36,140 bases of DNA from Arcicella sp043769985. Its GTDB lineage: Bacteria; Bacteroidota; Bacteroidia; Cytophagales; Spirosomataceae. The DNA lies in NCBI GenBank assembly GCA_043769985.1, contig JAYVIV010000108.1, positions 1 through 36,140 of the forward strand. Direction: 5' to 3'. Of the stretch, positions 1 to 7,919 are shown in pieces (position 1 is the stretch's first letter; every line of letters begins with the position of its first letter). The position numbers and the translations under genes were made by a program. The notes beneath the pieces were generated by a model that saw nothing but the letters and a program-made list of their open reading frames with translations, was not told where the DNA came from and searched no databases.

Positions 1-1238
1 GCATCGTCATAGATTTTTTCGGCGATTGCTTTTGTATCTAATTCGTTTTTACTATCAAAAACTAAAGTTCCATCATTGCCATTCCAAACACTGAATGAAC
101 GAGCACCTAATGAATATAAAAAGTCATAGTCACCATCGCCATCAGGGTCGCCCAAAGTGGTTGTAACGTTCAATCTGCCCGCTTTTGCATCGGTTTTGAA
201 AGTGGCATCTGGAAAAGCCGTTGGGTCTAATTTCAAGGTACTCACTCTTTTTATTTCAGCAAATGCAGCATATTCTCTTGCATCACCCTCATTGGCAGTG
301 AACAAATAAGGAATTCCACCACTTTCCAAAACCGCAATGGCATCGGGCTGATACATTCCTCGGACATTATTCCATTTTCCTAATACCATTCCATTGTCTC
401 TGTCACTTATGTCAACACTATTTGCATCGGTATTGTAGTCCTTAAAACCAAGTGGTAAAATACTTGTAATTGCCTTAGATTCAAGACTTATTTTGGCAAT
501 TGCGTTATTTTCTTGAAGCGTAACCCAAGCTGTTTTTGAATCATCTGAAACGGTAATATACTCAGGTTCAATATCTTGTGCCATAGTCGCTTTTAATCCA
601 TAAACTCTAAATCCTTTTGCAGATAAAGCCGCTTGCTGACTGGCAAATGAAGTAAAGTCCAAGGTTGTAACTGAATAATTATCATTTACCGAAATGATAG
701 AAATCGTTCCATTTGGGTCATTTGTGTAATTATCACTCGGTTCTCCTTCATTGGCGGTTAAAATAAATTTACCGTCTGGTGAGTACGTAATCATATCTGG
801 TAAAGCACCAACAGTTATGACTTTAACTTCCTTATAATCAGTAGTATTGAAAATTACTACTTTGCCATTATCTTGTTTGTTAGAAGCTTCAATGGCAGCA
901 GCCAATTTACCATTTGATACCGCCAAACTATTCACAGCACCACCATAAGCTCTCAAACTTATAGAACTAATGACAGACAATTTTGTAGGGTCAGCAAAAT
1001 CTATGACATCAATCTTATTGACCGTACTGTTATTTACTACAAATAAACGTTTTGTTTGAGGGTCATAAGTTGAAATTTCGGCAGCTCCAAGATCACCAAT
1101 ATCTATTGTGCCAATCTCAGCAAAAGTTGCTGCGTCTTCATTGACAAAGAATTCGGGTTCTGTTACGGTTTTGTCGCAACTACTTAATAACAAGGCAGAT
1201 AAGAAAGCAAAAGAGAGTTTAAGGAATGATTTTTTCAT
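1..1238 (-). CDS. Choice-of-anchor I family lipoprotein, C-terminus outside the window
   Basis: An open frame reads from an ATG at 1238 down to the window edge without a stop, giving at least 412 residues. The N-terminus (MKKSFLKLSFAFLSALLLSSC) is a lipoprotein signal with a lipobox cysteine near residue 21. The rest reads as a beta-propeller-like repeat protein with phrases such as YSPDGKFILTANEGEPSDNY, DIEPEYITVSDDSKTAWVTL and LFTANEGDAREY. These are hallmarks of the 'choice-of-anchor I' family, secreted proteins often found with alkaline phosphatase or esterase activities. Another typical segment, GDPDGDGDYDFLYSLGARSF, lies near residue 365. The natural C-terminus is missing because of the window edge, so any fused phosphatase or sorting domain cannot be judged. 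Family assignment is by motif recall; the enzymatic role is unknown. Confidence 0.85.
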   Translation of the reverse strand, partial: MKKSFLKLSFAFLSALLLSSCDKTVTEPEFFVNEDAATFAEIGTIDIGDLGAAEISTYDPQTKRLFVVNNSTVNKIDVIDFADPTKLSVISSISLRAYGGAVNSLAVSNGKLAAAIEASNKQDNGKVVIFNTTDYKEVKVITVGALPDMITYSPDGKFILTANEGEPSDNYTNDPNGTISIISVNDNYSVTTLDFTSFASQQAALSAKGFRVYGLKATMAQDIEPEYITVSDDSKTAWVTLQENNAIAKISLESKAITSILPLGFKDYNTDANSVDISDRDNGMVLGKWNNVRGMYQPDAIAVLESGGIPYLFTANEGDAREYAAFAEIKRVSTLKLDPTAFPDATFKTDAKAGRLNVTTTLGDPDGDGDYDFLYSLGARSFSVWNGNDGTLVFDSKNELDTKAIAEKIYDD

Positions 1239-1256
1239 GGATTTGTGTTTTTTCTA

Positions 1257-1264
1257 CAAAACTA
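1257..1264 (-). promoter_or_regulatory. Putative -7 promoter element
   Basis: On the minus strand the octamer TAGTTTTG matches the Bacteroidota -7 consensus TAnnTTTG and lies 18 bases upstream of the ATG at 1238. No good TTTG -33 element is seen at the usual 19-20 base distance, so the call is tentative. Confidence 0.35.
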
Positions 1265-1312
1265 TCAATCCAAAAAAACAGACTCGTTAAGAAAATATTA
1301 ACCCTGTGTTAA

Positions 1313-1816
1313 TTATTTGATAACACCCTTTAATTCTTCCAAGGTAGCATATTCCAAAGCTTTTTCGTGCGTTGCTTCCAACACAACGGGCGGAGCTACC
1401 CCAGCATCGTAGGCTTCTTTCCAACGTGCCGCACACAAGCACCATTTATCACCCGCCTTTAAACCTGGGAATCCATAAGTTGGTGAAGGCGTAATTAAAT
1501 CATTACCACGGGCTTTTGAGTATTGTAAAAACTTGTCCGTAACGATGGCTGCTACTACGTGAATACCTCTGTCAGCGTTTCCCGTTGAGCAAAAACCGTC
1601 TCTATAAAAGCCTGTCAAGGGGGAAGTACCAGCGATTTGTAGTTCTGTTCCAAGCACATTTTTTTCGTCTTTCTTTGTTTGATTTTCCATTTTCTTTTTT
1701 AGGTTTGTTTCAGCCACAGGTCCACAACCAGGTTTTGATTGATTGGCAAGGCTTTTGTTTTGTGCTATGATATAATTTGAAATCAATAGCAGTAAGGTTG
1801 TTATGAGGGTTTTCAT
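1313..1816 (-). CDS. Secreted DUF2237 family protein
   Basis: The protein has 167 residues when started at the ATG at 1816. That start gives a clean signal peptide (MKTLITTLLLLISNYIIAQ) with the AQ end common in this phylum. A start 15 bases upstream (MQNKP) is also possible; the still longer frame reads back through a palindromic repeat and is unlikely to be real. From about residue 50 the mature part matches DUF2237: NVLGTELQIAGTSPLTGFYR, GFCSTGNADRG, TYGFPGLKAGDKWCLCAARW and APPVVLEATHEKALEY. Conserved cysteines and the WCLC motif are present. The family is widespread and of unknown function, usually cytosolic and about 120 residues long; the signal peptide here is an addition. It is co-oriented with the choice-of-anchor I gene, 74 bases away. 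Confidence 0.85.
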   Translation of the reverse strand: MKTLITTLLLLISNYIIAQNKSLANQSKPGCGPVAETNLKKKMENQTKKDEKNVLGTELQIAGTSPLTGFYRDGFCSTGNADRGIHVVAAIVTDKFLQYSKARGNDLITPSPTYGFPGLKAGDKWCLCAARWKEAYDAGVAPPVVLEATHEKALEYATLEELKGVIK

Positions 1817-1838
1817 GGGTTTGTTTTGCATTTTTGTT

Positions 1839-1954
1839 TGTCTGAATTTGGATTGCGAAACGTCGCACCGTGTGGGATTAGAGGATTTTTTGGATTTTAT
1901 TATCGTAGGATTAATCCAAAAAATCCATAAATCTGACGAATCCAAATTCAGACA
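1839..1954. repeat. Palindromic element with two nested inverted repeats
   Basis: Outer arms are a perfect 16-bp inverted repeat, TGTCTGAATTTGGATT at 1839-1854 and its complement at 1939-1954. Inside lies a second perfect 14-bp inverted repeat (1883-1896 and 1913-1926). The whole could fold as a long cruciform or RNA hairpin. It sits between the divergent DUF2237 and Rpn-type genes, just upstream of the DUF2237 start, and resembles the dispersed palindromic repeats of Cytophagales genomes. Confidence 0.8.
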
Positions 1955-2000
1955 GTTATTTACAAATAAACCATTGTAGAAGATGATTGTTTTGTAGGAT

Positions 2001-2032
2001 TTTGGGCGGAGGGAGTGAAATTGGTATCTTTG
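2001..2032 (+). promoter_or_regulatory. Bacteroidota-type promoter of the Rpn nuclease gene
   Basis: TTTG at 2001-2004 and TATCTTTG at 2025-2032 are separated by 20 bases, a near-perfect match to the primary-sigma consensus of Bacteroidota (TTTG, N19-20, TAnnTTTG). Transcription would begin near 2039. This argues that translation starts at the ATG at 2063, not at an upstream in-frame ATG at 2015. Confidence 0.65.
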
Positions 2033-2062
2033 CTTTTGGGAAATGAAAAACTATACAACATC

Positions 2063-2920
2063 ATGGCTTTAAAAGATAAATACATAAATCCATTTACAGA
2101 TTTTGGCTTCAAAAAACTGTTTGGTACAGAACCTAATAAGGATTTGTTGATAGATTTTTTGAATGAAGTTATATTGCCCAAAGAACGCAAAATATTGGAT
2201 TTAACGTATGCTAATAATGAAAGAACAGCACGTTCTAAATCAGATAGAAAAGCAATTTTTGATTTGTATTGTGTTGGAAAAAATAATGAACGTTTTATCG
2301 TTGAAATGCAAAAGGCGAAACAGAATTATTTTAAAGATAGAAGCGTTTATTATGCTTCATTTCCTATTCAAGAGCAAGGATTGAAGGGTGAATGGAATTT
2401 TAAATTATCAGAAGTTTACACGGTTGGTATTTTAGATTTTGTGTTTTCAGAAGATAAAGATGAAAAAATGGTGAGACATGAAGTTAAATTAAAAGACCAA
2501 AATTGTAAGGTATTTTACGATAAATTGACTTTTATTTACCTCGAAATGCCCAATTTTAACAAGACAGAGGAGGAATTAGAAACAACTTATGATAAATGGT
2601 TATATGTTCTTAAATACTTGCCTGAATTAGAGAAACGTCCTGAAAAATTACAAGAAAAAATCTTTGATAAACTATTCAAAGCGGCTGAAATTGCCAAATT
2701 TTCATCCGCTGAATTAGTAGAGTATGAAGATAGCTTGAAACAATATCGAGATTTAGTGAATGTAATTGATACAGCTTTTGATGAAGGAGGAATGAAAGAA
2801 AAAGTGGAACGAATCATTAGAACCATTAAAAGAGGAAAATTGAATTTTGATGAAATTGCAGAAGATTTTGAAGTGTCAATTGGCTTTGTTTTGAAAATTA
2901 AAGAAGAAAATAACCTGTAA
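2063..2920 (+). CDS. Rpn-type PD-(D/E)XK nuclease family protein (putative transposase)
   Basis: 285 residues. The N-terminus carries KYINPFTDFGFKKLFG, the signature of the Rpn/PDDEXK_2 'recombination-promoting nuclease' group related to YhgA-like putative transposases. The nuclease core is visible: Asp67 in AIFDLYC, then FIVEMQKAKQ with Glu81, Gln83 and Lys84. These fit the D-(x)-E-x-Q/K catalytic pattern. The C-terminal part (from about residue 215) is helical and charged, ending FVLKIKEENNL. Proteins of this family have been shown to cut DNA and raise RecA-independent recombination in E. coli; the natural role is unsettled. The start at 2063 is supported by a good promoter at 2001-2032. 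It is followed after 4 bases by a short frame whose end copies this gene's tail. A close full-length paralogue lies at 20710. Confidence 0.85.
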   Translation: MALKDKYINPFTDFGFKKLFGTEPNKDLLIDFLNEVILPKERKILDLTYANNERTARSKSDRKAIFDLYCVGKNNERFIVEMQKAKQNYFKDRSVYYASFPIQEQGLKGEWNFKLSEVYTVGILDFVFSEDKDEKMVRHEVKLKDQNCKVFYDKLTFIYLEMPNFNKTEEELETTYDKWLYVLKYLPELEKRPEKLQEKIFDKLFKAAEIAKFSSAELVEYEDSLKQYRDLVNVIDTAFDEGGMKEKVERIIRTIKRGKLNFDEIAEDFEVSIGFVLKIKEENNL

Positions 2921-2924
2921 AATC

Positions 2925-3233
2925 ATGTTTGATATTGATAAAAAAGTAGCCAAATTCACAGATTTTGTACCTTTCGAGAATTACGAAGACTACAAAAAAC
3001 TGAGTTCGGAGGACAAAAAAGAATATGATTACAGATTGAAAATTTATCGTGATTGGAGGAATATTATTCAAACTGTACATGATGATGACGTGCAAAAAGG
3101 AAGAAAAGAACAAAAAGACGAAGGAATTATTAGGGCTTTGGAAGTGGGTCGTATTAGCATAGAAGTTATTGCTCAGATTTTTAAAGAGTCCACTGACTTT
3201 ATTTTGAAAATTAAGGAAGAGAATAACTTATAA
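2925..3233 (+). CDS. Tail remnant of an Rpn-type nuclease gene
   Basis: A 102-residue frame beginning 4 bases after the preceding nuclease gene. It lacks the nuclease core. Its second half aligns with the helical tail of that family: KEYDYRLKIYRDWRNII corresponds to the YEDSLKQYRDLVNVI region, and the end (DFILKIKEENNL) is almost identical to the neighbour's end (GFVLKIKEENNL). The last 36 bases of the two genes are also alike at the DNA level. The likely origin is a partial duplication or the residue of a second copy after deletion. The frame is intact and may be translated by coupling. Whether it has a function, for example as a partner of the full-length protein, cannot be told from sequence. 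Confidence 0.5.
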   Translation: MFDIDKKVAKFTDFVPFENYEDYKKLSSEDKKEYDYRLKIYRDWRNIIQTVHDDDVQKGRKEQKDEGIIRALEVGRISIEVIAQIFKESTDFILKIKEENNL

Positions 3234-3313
3234 TTTATAGCATAAATAAATGAAACCTGCTGTTGTAAAGCAGATAATCCAAGCAGGAATAGGGAAACTA
3301 TTCACTAAAATAA

Positions 3314-5770
3314 ATGAAAGTATTAAAATTCGGAGGAACATCTTGTGGGACTGTTGCCAGTATCCAATCGGTATTAAATATCATCAAAGCCAAGCAAGCC
3401 AAGGGCGAAACAGTTGCTGCCGTTTTCTCGGCGATGGGTGGCGTTACGAATAAACTCATTGAAGCGGGACGTTTGGCAACATTGAATGATACAACGTATT
3501 TCGACCTTGTCAGAGAAATTGAAAATCGTCATTTTGAGGTCGTTAGGGCATTAATTGATGTAAAATCGCAGTCGAAAGTATTTGCCAATATTCGTACCAT
3601 TATCAATGAATTAGAAGATTTGTTGAAAGGTGTTTCGTTGATTCGTGAAATCTCTACCCGTACTTCCGACCTCATCGTGAGCTTTGGAGAACGACTTTCT
3701 ACGACTCTGATTTACGAAATACTTCACGCCCAAGGCGTTGATTGTCAGTATTTGGATGCTCGAAAGGTGATTCAGACTGATGATAACTTTGGAATTGCAA
3801 ATGTGAATTTTGAGGTAACTAATCGTCAGATTCAAGATTATTTCTCGAAAACAAAATCTCTCCAACTCATTACAGGTTTCATTGGTTCGACTGAAAAAGG
3901 CGAAACTACGACCCTCGGACGTGGAGGTTCAGATTATACAGGTTCGATTTTTGGGGCGGCTTTGAATGCCCAAGAAATCGAAATTTGGACAGACGTGGAC
4001 GGCATGATGACCGCCGACCCACGCAAAGTGAAAAATGCGTTCACCATTCCGACTATCACGTATTCGGAGGCGATGGAATTAACGCATTTTGGAGCGAAAG
4101 TAATTTATCCGCCTTCCTTGCAACCCGCTTTTGCCAAAAATATCCCGATTCGGGTACTCAATACTTTTAATCCAGATTTCATCGGGACAGTCGTAAATCG
4201 GGTTGCAGAGCCATCTGAGTACATTATTACAGGTATTTCTTCGATTGATAATTTGGCTTTGGTTAATTTGCAAGGTTCAGGAATGATTGGCGTTGCGGGT
4301 GTTTCTGCCAAATTATTTACGGTTTTGGCAAAGCACGAAATTTCGGTAGTTCTCATTTCTCAGGCATCTTCCGAACATTCGATTTGCTTCGCCATAAATC
4401 CCTCGGCATCCGCTAATGTGAAGGCAATTTTGGAAAATGAATTCAAGAATGAAATTGCCGTTGGTGATGTTGAAGGCATTGATATTCAAGAAAATCTGTC
4501 GGTAATTGCTGTTGTGGGCGAAGGAATGCGTCGTCATACTGGCGTGAGTGGGAAATTATTTTCGGTTCTGGGTAAAAACGGAATCAACATTATTGCCACT
4601 GCACAAGGTTCATCAGAATTGAACATTTCCGTGGTGATTGAAAAGAAAGATATTTCAAAAGCCTTGAACGTAATCCACGATTCGTTCTTCTTCTCGCAAG
4701 CCAAAACCCTAAACCTTTTCTTAGTAGGAACAGGTTTAATCGGTAAAGCATTGTTAGAACAATTACAAGGACAAGAAAATTACCTTTCAAAGTATAAAGC
4801 CTTGAAAATCAATTTGGTAGGCGTAATGAATTCTCGAAAAATGTTGATTGATTCACAAGGTATTGACTTAGATTCGTGGGAAGAAGAACGTGATTCAAAA
4901 GGAAAACCTGCTGAAATTTGGGCATTTGTAGAAGAAGCGAAACGCTTAAATTTACCCAATTCGGTCTTTGCAGATTGTACTGCCAACAAAGAAATTCATA
5001 ACTATTATTTAGGATTATTTGAAGCTAATATCTCCGTAGTAACGCCCAATAAAGTAGCCAACTCTGGACGTTATGACGACTACGCCTTATTGCACAGAAC
5101 AGCTCTGAAAAAAGGCGTAAAGTTCTTATATGAAACCAACGTTGGGGCGGGTTTACCAGTCATTAATACGTTACAAGGCTTGATTTCTTCGGGAGACAGA
5201 TTTGAAAAAATCGAAGGCGTTTTGTCAGGAACTTTATCGTATATTTTTAACAATTTCAAAGCAGGTGTAAAGTTTGCCGATATTGTAAAAGAAGCCAAAG
5301 TAAAAGGTTATACCGAACCTGACCCAAGAGAAGATTTGAGTGGAATGGACGTTGCAAGAAAGATTTTGATTTTGGGTAGAGAAATTGGCTTACGCCTTGA
5401 ACCAGAAGATGTTACGATAGAAAAACTATTGCCAGAAAACTGCGAAAAAGCCCCAACTGTTGAGGATTTCTTCAAAGAATTAGAAGTATCAAATGCCTAT
5501 TTTGAAAATATGGTAAACGAAGCCGAAAGTAGGGGAGAGGTACTAAGATTTATTGCTTGTTTAGAAAATAACAAAATAAATATTGGCGTAAAAAGCATCG
5601 GGAAAACGCACCCATTCTACATGATGGACGGGGCTGACAACGTAATATCATTCACCACAAAACGCTACCACGACCGCCCATTGGTCATAAAAGGACCAGG
5701 AGCAGGGGCGGAAGTAACGGCTTCGGGGGTGTTTGCGGATATTGTGGCGATTGGGAGTTATTTGGGGTAG
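3314..5770 (+). CDS. thrA: Bifunctional aspartate kinase / homoserine dehydrogenase I
   Basis: 818 residues, the usual length of fused ThrA. Aspartate kinase: KFGGTS at residues 5-10, followed by TRTSDLIVSFGERLS and the LGRGGSDYTGS loop near residue 200. Two ACT regulatory domains follow, around residues 310-460 (GVAGVSAKLFTVL and HTGVSGKLFSVL). The homoserine dehydrogenase Rossmann motif VGTGLIGKALLEQL lies near residue 470; TPNKVANSG, LSGTLSYIFN and the C-terminal GPGAGAEVTA complete it. The enzyme does the first and third steps from aspartate to homoserine, and the ACT domains suggest feedback by threonine. The expected partner thrB is present only after 2.8 kb of unrelated genes, and no thrC is seen in this window. 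The start is the ATG directly before the KFGGTS motif; an in-frame leader was not identified. Confidence 0.98.
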   Translation: MKVLKFGGTSCGTVASIQSVLNIIKAKQAKGETVAAVFSAMGGVTNKLIEAGRLATLNDTTYFDLVREIENRHFEVVRALIDVKSQSKVFANIRTIINELEDLLKGVSLIREISTRTSDLIVSFGERLSTTLIYEILHAQGVDCQYLDARKVIQTDDNFGIANVNFEVTNRQIQDYFSKTKSLQLITGFIGSTEKGETTTLGRGGSDYTGSIFGAALNAQEIEIWTDVDGMMTADPRKVKNAFTIPTITYSEAMELTHFGAKVIYPPSLQPAFAKNIPIRVLNTFNPDFIGTVVNRVAEPSEYIITGISSIDNLALVNLQGSGMIGVAGVSAKLFTVLAKHEISVVLISQASSEHSICFAINPSASANVKAILENEFKNEIAVGDVEGIDIQENLSVIAVVGEGMRRHTGVSGKLFSVLGKNGINIIATAQGSSELNISVVIEKKDISKALNVIHDSFFFSQAKTLNLFLVGTGLIGKALLEQLQGQENYLSKYKALKINLVGVMNSRKMLIDSQGIDLDSWEEERDSKGKPAEIWAFVEEAKRLNLPNSVFADCTANKEIHNYYLGLFEANISVVTPNKVANSGRYDDYALLHRTALKKGVKFLYETNVGAGLPVINTLQGLISSGDRFEKIEGVLSGTLSYIFNNFKAGVKFADIVKEAKVKGYTEPDPREDLSGMDVARKILILGREIGLRLEPEDVTIEKLLPENCEKAPTVEDFFKELEVSNAYFENMVNEAESRGEVLRFIACLENNKINIGVKSIGKTHPFYMMDGADNVISFTTKRYHDRPLVIKGPGAGAEVTASGVFADIVAIGSYLG

Positions 5771-5773
5771 GGT

Positions 5774-5804
5774 TTTGTTTAACTTTAAGGAAAATTTATA
5801 TTAT
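5774..5804 (+). promoter_or_regulatory. Possible promoter of the toxin-antitoxin pair
   Basis: TTTG at 5774-5777 is followed 19 bases later by TATATTAT at 5797-5804, a partial match to TAnnTTTG. It lies 14 bases before the antitoxin start and would let the pair be transcribed independently of thrA. Weak match at the -7 box. Confidence 0.3.
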
Positions 5805-5818
5805 AAAATTCAAATAAC

Positions 5819-6070
5819 ATGAACTTAGTATTAGAAAATGTTCAGCCCAACCATATTCCTGTATTTAGAGAATTGGCAAAATCTTTACACATCAAAATGC
5901 GTAAAGAAGAAATTGAGAAAAAAACGAAACGTAAATTCACCGCTGAACAACAAGAATTCGTTGATGGGTTGAAAGAAGCACTTATACAGGTTGAATTACA
6001 TCAACAAGGTAAAATTAAATTACAATCAGCACAAGAATTGTTAGCTGAATTAAGAGCTGAGAATTTATGA
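5819..6070 (+). CDS. Putative antitoxin of a RelE/ParE-type pair
   Basis: 83 residues, largely helical and charged, with no clear DNA-binding fold in the N-terminal half. The C-terminal part (FVDGLKEALIQVELHQQGKI, then QSAQELLAEL) resembles the tail of antitoxins paired with RelE-like toxins in Bacteroidota. Its stop overlaps the start of the next gene in an ATGA arrangement at 6067-6070, the classic coupled order of antitoxin then toxin. The role follows mainly from that context. It would be expected to bind and neutralise the toxin and possibly to repress the pair. Confidence 0.65.
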   Translation: MNLVLENVQPNHIPVFRELAKSLHIKMRKEEIEKKTKRKFTAEQQEFVDGLKEALIQVELHQQGKIKLQSAQELLAELRAENL

Positions 6071-6393
6071 GAATAGATGCCATTCCTTCTTTTGCAAAGG
6101 ACATCAAAGCCTTGAAAAAGAAGTATCGTTCTGTTGATAACGATTTTGAAAAATTTATTGAATCCTTATTAGAAAACCCATTTCAAGGTGATGGACTGGG
6201 GAATGATTGTTATAAAGTCAGGATGGCTATTGAATCAAAAAATAAGGGTAAATCAGGCGGTGCAAGAGTGATTACTTGTGTAAAAATTGTTAACGAAACG
6301 ATCTATCTCTTGTCTATTTATGATAAAAGTAGTCAATCCACAATTACAGATAAGACTTTGAATGGGCTTTTGAAAGAGGCTGGAATAGAATAA
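6067..6393 (+). CDS. RelE/ParE-family toxin
   Basis: 108 residues. The layout fits the RelE/ParE superfamily: an N-terminal helix pair (FAKDIKALKKKYRSVDNDFE), then the segment LLENPFQGDGLGNDCYKVRM, then the beta-strand core GGARVITCVKIVNETIYLLS ending IYDKSSQSTI. The phrase KGKSGGARVIT is typical of a Bacteroidota subgroup of 'type II toxin-antitoxin system RelE/ParE family toxin'. RelE members are ribosome-dependent mRNA endonucleases and ParE members poison gyrase; which applies here is not clear from sequence. The gene overlaps the upstream antitoxin by four bases. The pair lies inside what should be the thr gene cluster. Confidence 0.85.
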   Translation: MRIDAIPSFAKDIKALKKKYRSVDNDFEKFIESLLENPFQGDGLGNDCYKVRMAIESKNKGKSGGARVITCVKIVNETIYLLSIYDKSSQSTITDKTLNGLLKEAGIE

Positions 6394-6515
6394 ATTATGC
6401 TTGGAACAACCATTTTAAACTAAAATCCGCTTTATATTCAAACTTGATAGCCAAAATTAAGTATTTGAAAAAACAATCTGTTGCACGCCTAAACTCATCA
6501 AAATTCTAAAAATAC

Positions 6516-7916
6516 ATGATAACATATATAAAAATAAACGGTTTTAAATCCTTTCATAATTTTGAAATGGAATTCACACCGTTTACCGTTATCGCAGGAG
6601 CAAATGGAGCTGGAAAGAGTAATCTTTTCGATGCTCTAACTTTATTGTCTCGTTTGGCTGAAACGGATAATCTAAAACGTGCTTTTAGTGAACAAAGAGG
6701 TGAATTTATAGAAATGTTTACTCAATATGGAGACGATAAATATGCAAATGAAATTCATTTTGCAGTTGAAATGCTTGTAAATAGAAAAGTGAAAGATGCA
6801 TGGGGAAGTGAAGCGGAATTAAAGTACACCAGACTAAGATATGAATTGAATATTAGACGATTTACTAATCAGTCGGGTTTAGAAGATTTAGAAGTAACAA
6901 ATGAAAGTTTGGTAAAACTAAACCATAATGAAGATAAATGGATTAGAATTATTCCTAAAAAAAGTTTGGATAATTGGAGACCAAAAGTAGCAACAGGTAA
7001 GCGAGGAGCAGCTTATATAGAAACTGCCTTAGAAGAAAATATTTCTACGGTCTTAGTTCCTCAGGATGGCTCACAGGGAAATAGAAGAAGATTTCCGTTG
7101 AATAAAGCGACAAGAACCGTTTTGAGTAGCTTTGATGCGATTGATTTCCCTCATGTTTTAGCTGCGAAAGAGGAAATGAAAAGTTGGAAATTTTTGCAAC
7201 TTAATCCTGATGATTTAAGGCAAGCAACAAGCAAAAATAGAGGTGAAGATACTATTTCATCAAGTGGTAAAAATTTAGCTGCCGCATTGTATCGGATTAA
7301 ACAAATTGATGCGTACAACCTTAAAGATATTTCTCGAAAACTGAATTCCTTTTTGCCAAACTTTACAGAAGTAGATGTTATTGATGATAATGAGAACAAA
7401 CAATACCTAATTAAGTTAAAAGATGTTGATAAGAAAGAATTTTCATCAAGAGTTCTTTCCGAGGGTACTCTGAGAATTTTAGCTTTATGTATTTTAGAAT
7501 TTGATGATAAACATACAGGTTTATTATGCTTTGAAGAACCCGAAAATGGAATTCACCCTTTTCGCATAAAAGCAATGACCAATCTCTTAAAAGATTTAAG
7601 TAGTGATTTCAATGATATTGATCTGCCACTTCGTCAGGTCATTGTGAATACACATTCACCGGTTTTAGTAGGAAATATGTTTGAATGGGAGAATGACCCA
7701 AATGTCAGTATATGGTATGCTCAAATGAGAACCAACATTTTTGATATTAACAACGAAAGACTTAAAATGAGTATCACCAAGATTAATCGTGTAATCAAGT
7801 TATTAAATAATCACGGTGTAATAGAGTTTTCGGAACCAGAAAGAAAATTAACCTTAGCAACGGTGAGAGAATATTTGCAAACTGCTGATTTTGAGAACAC
7901 TATAAAAGACATTTAA
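6516..7916 (+). CDS. ABC/SMC-type AAA ATPase of a two-gene ATPase/TOPRIM module
   Basis: 466 residues. Opens with MITYIKINGFKSFHNFEMEF and a Walker A loop, GANGAGKSN (residues 28-36), as in RecF/OLD/SMC-like ATPases. The ABC signature region LSEGTLRILAL lies near residue 314, Walker B and the catalytic glutamates near 335-348 (GLLCFEEPENGIHP), and the H-loop NTHSP near 377. The insert between Walker A and the signature is about 280 residues and is not recognised. The C-terminal 90 residues are helical. Such stand-alone 'AAA_21' ATPases usually act with an effector encoded next door in phage-defence modules (OLD, Gabija, PARIS, Septu types). Here the neighbour, 3 bases downstream, is a TOPRIM-like protein. 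Defence is an inference from architecture and context. Confidence 0.85.
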   Translation: MITYIKINGFKSFHNFEMEFTPFTVIAGANGAGKSNLFDALTLLSRLAETDNLKRAFSEQRGEFIEMFTQYGDDKYANEIHFAVEMLVNRKVKDAWGSEAELKYTRLRYELNIRRFTNQSGLEDLEVTNESLVKLNHNEDKWIRIIPKKSLDNWRPKVATGKRGAAYIETALEENISTVLVPQDGSQGNRRRFPLNKATRTVLSSFDAIDFPHVLAAKEEMKSWKFLQLNPDDLRQATSKNRGEDTISSSGKNLAAALYRIKQIDAYNLKDISRKLNSFLPNFTEVDVIDDNENKQYLIKLKDVDKKEFSSRVLSEGTLRILALCILEFDDKHTGLLCFEEPENGIHPFRIKAMTNLLKDLSSDFNDIDLPLRQVIVNTHSPVLVGNMFEWENDPNVSIWYAQMRTNIFDINNERLKMSITKINRVIKLLNNHGVIEFSEPERKLTLATVREYLQTADFENTIKDI

Positions 7917-7919
7917 TGT

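Noticed and set aside
1817..1945. N-terminal extension of the DUF2237 protein
   Set aside because: The extension is encoded by the palindromic repeat and would bury the signal peptide; the ATG at 1816 fits a secreted protein.
2015..2062. Upstream in-frame ATG for the first Rpn-type gene
   Set aside because: It lies inside the promoter spacer, ahead of the -7 box at 2025-2032; the paralogue at 20710 also starts right before KYINPF.
3250..3453. Small plus-strand frame beginning before thrA, considered as a leader peptide
   Set aside because: It runs into thrA in another frame, has no run of threonine or isoleucine codons, and the only nearby stem (CCTGC/GCAGG) is too weak for an attenuator.
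6394..6515. Searched the gap between toxin and ATPase genes for an RNA antitoxin or retron-like RNA
   Set aside because: No stable inverted repeats or tandem repeats are visible in these 122 bases.
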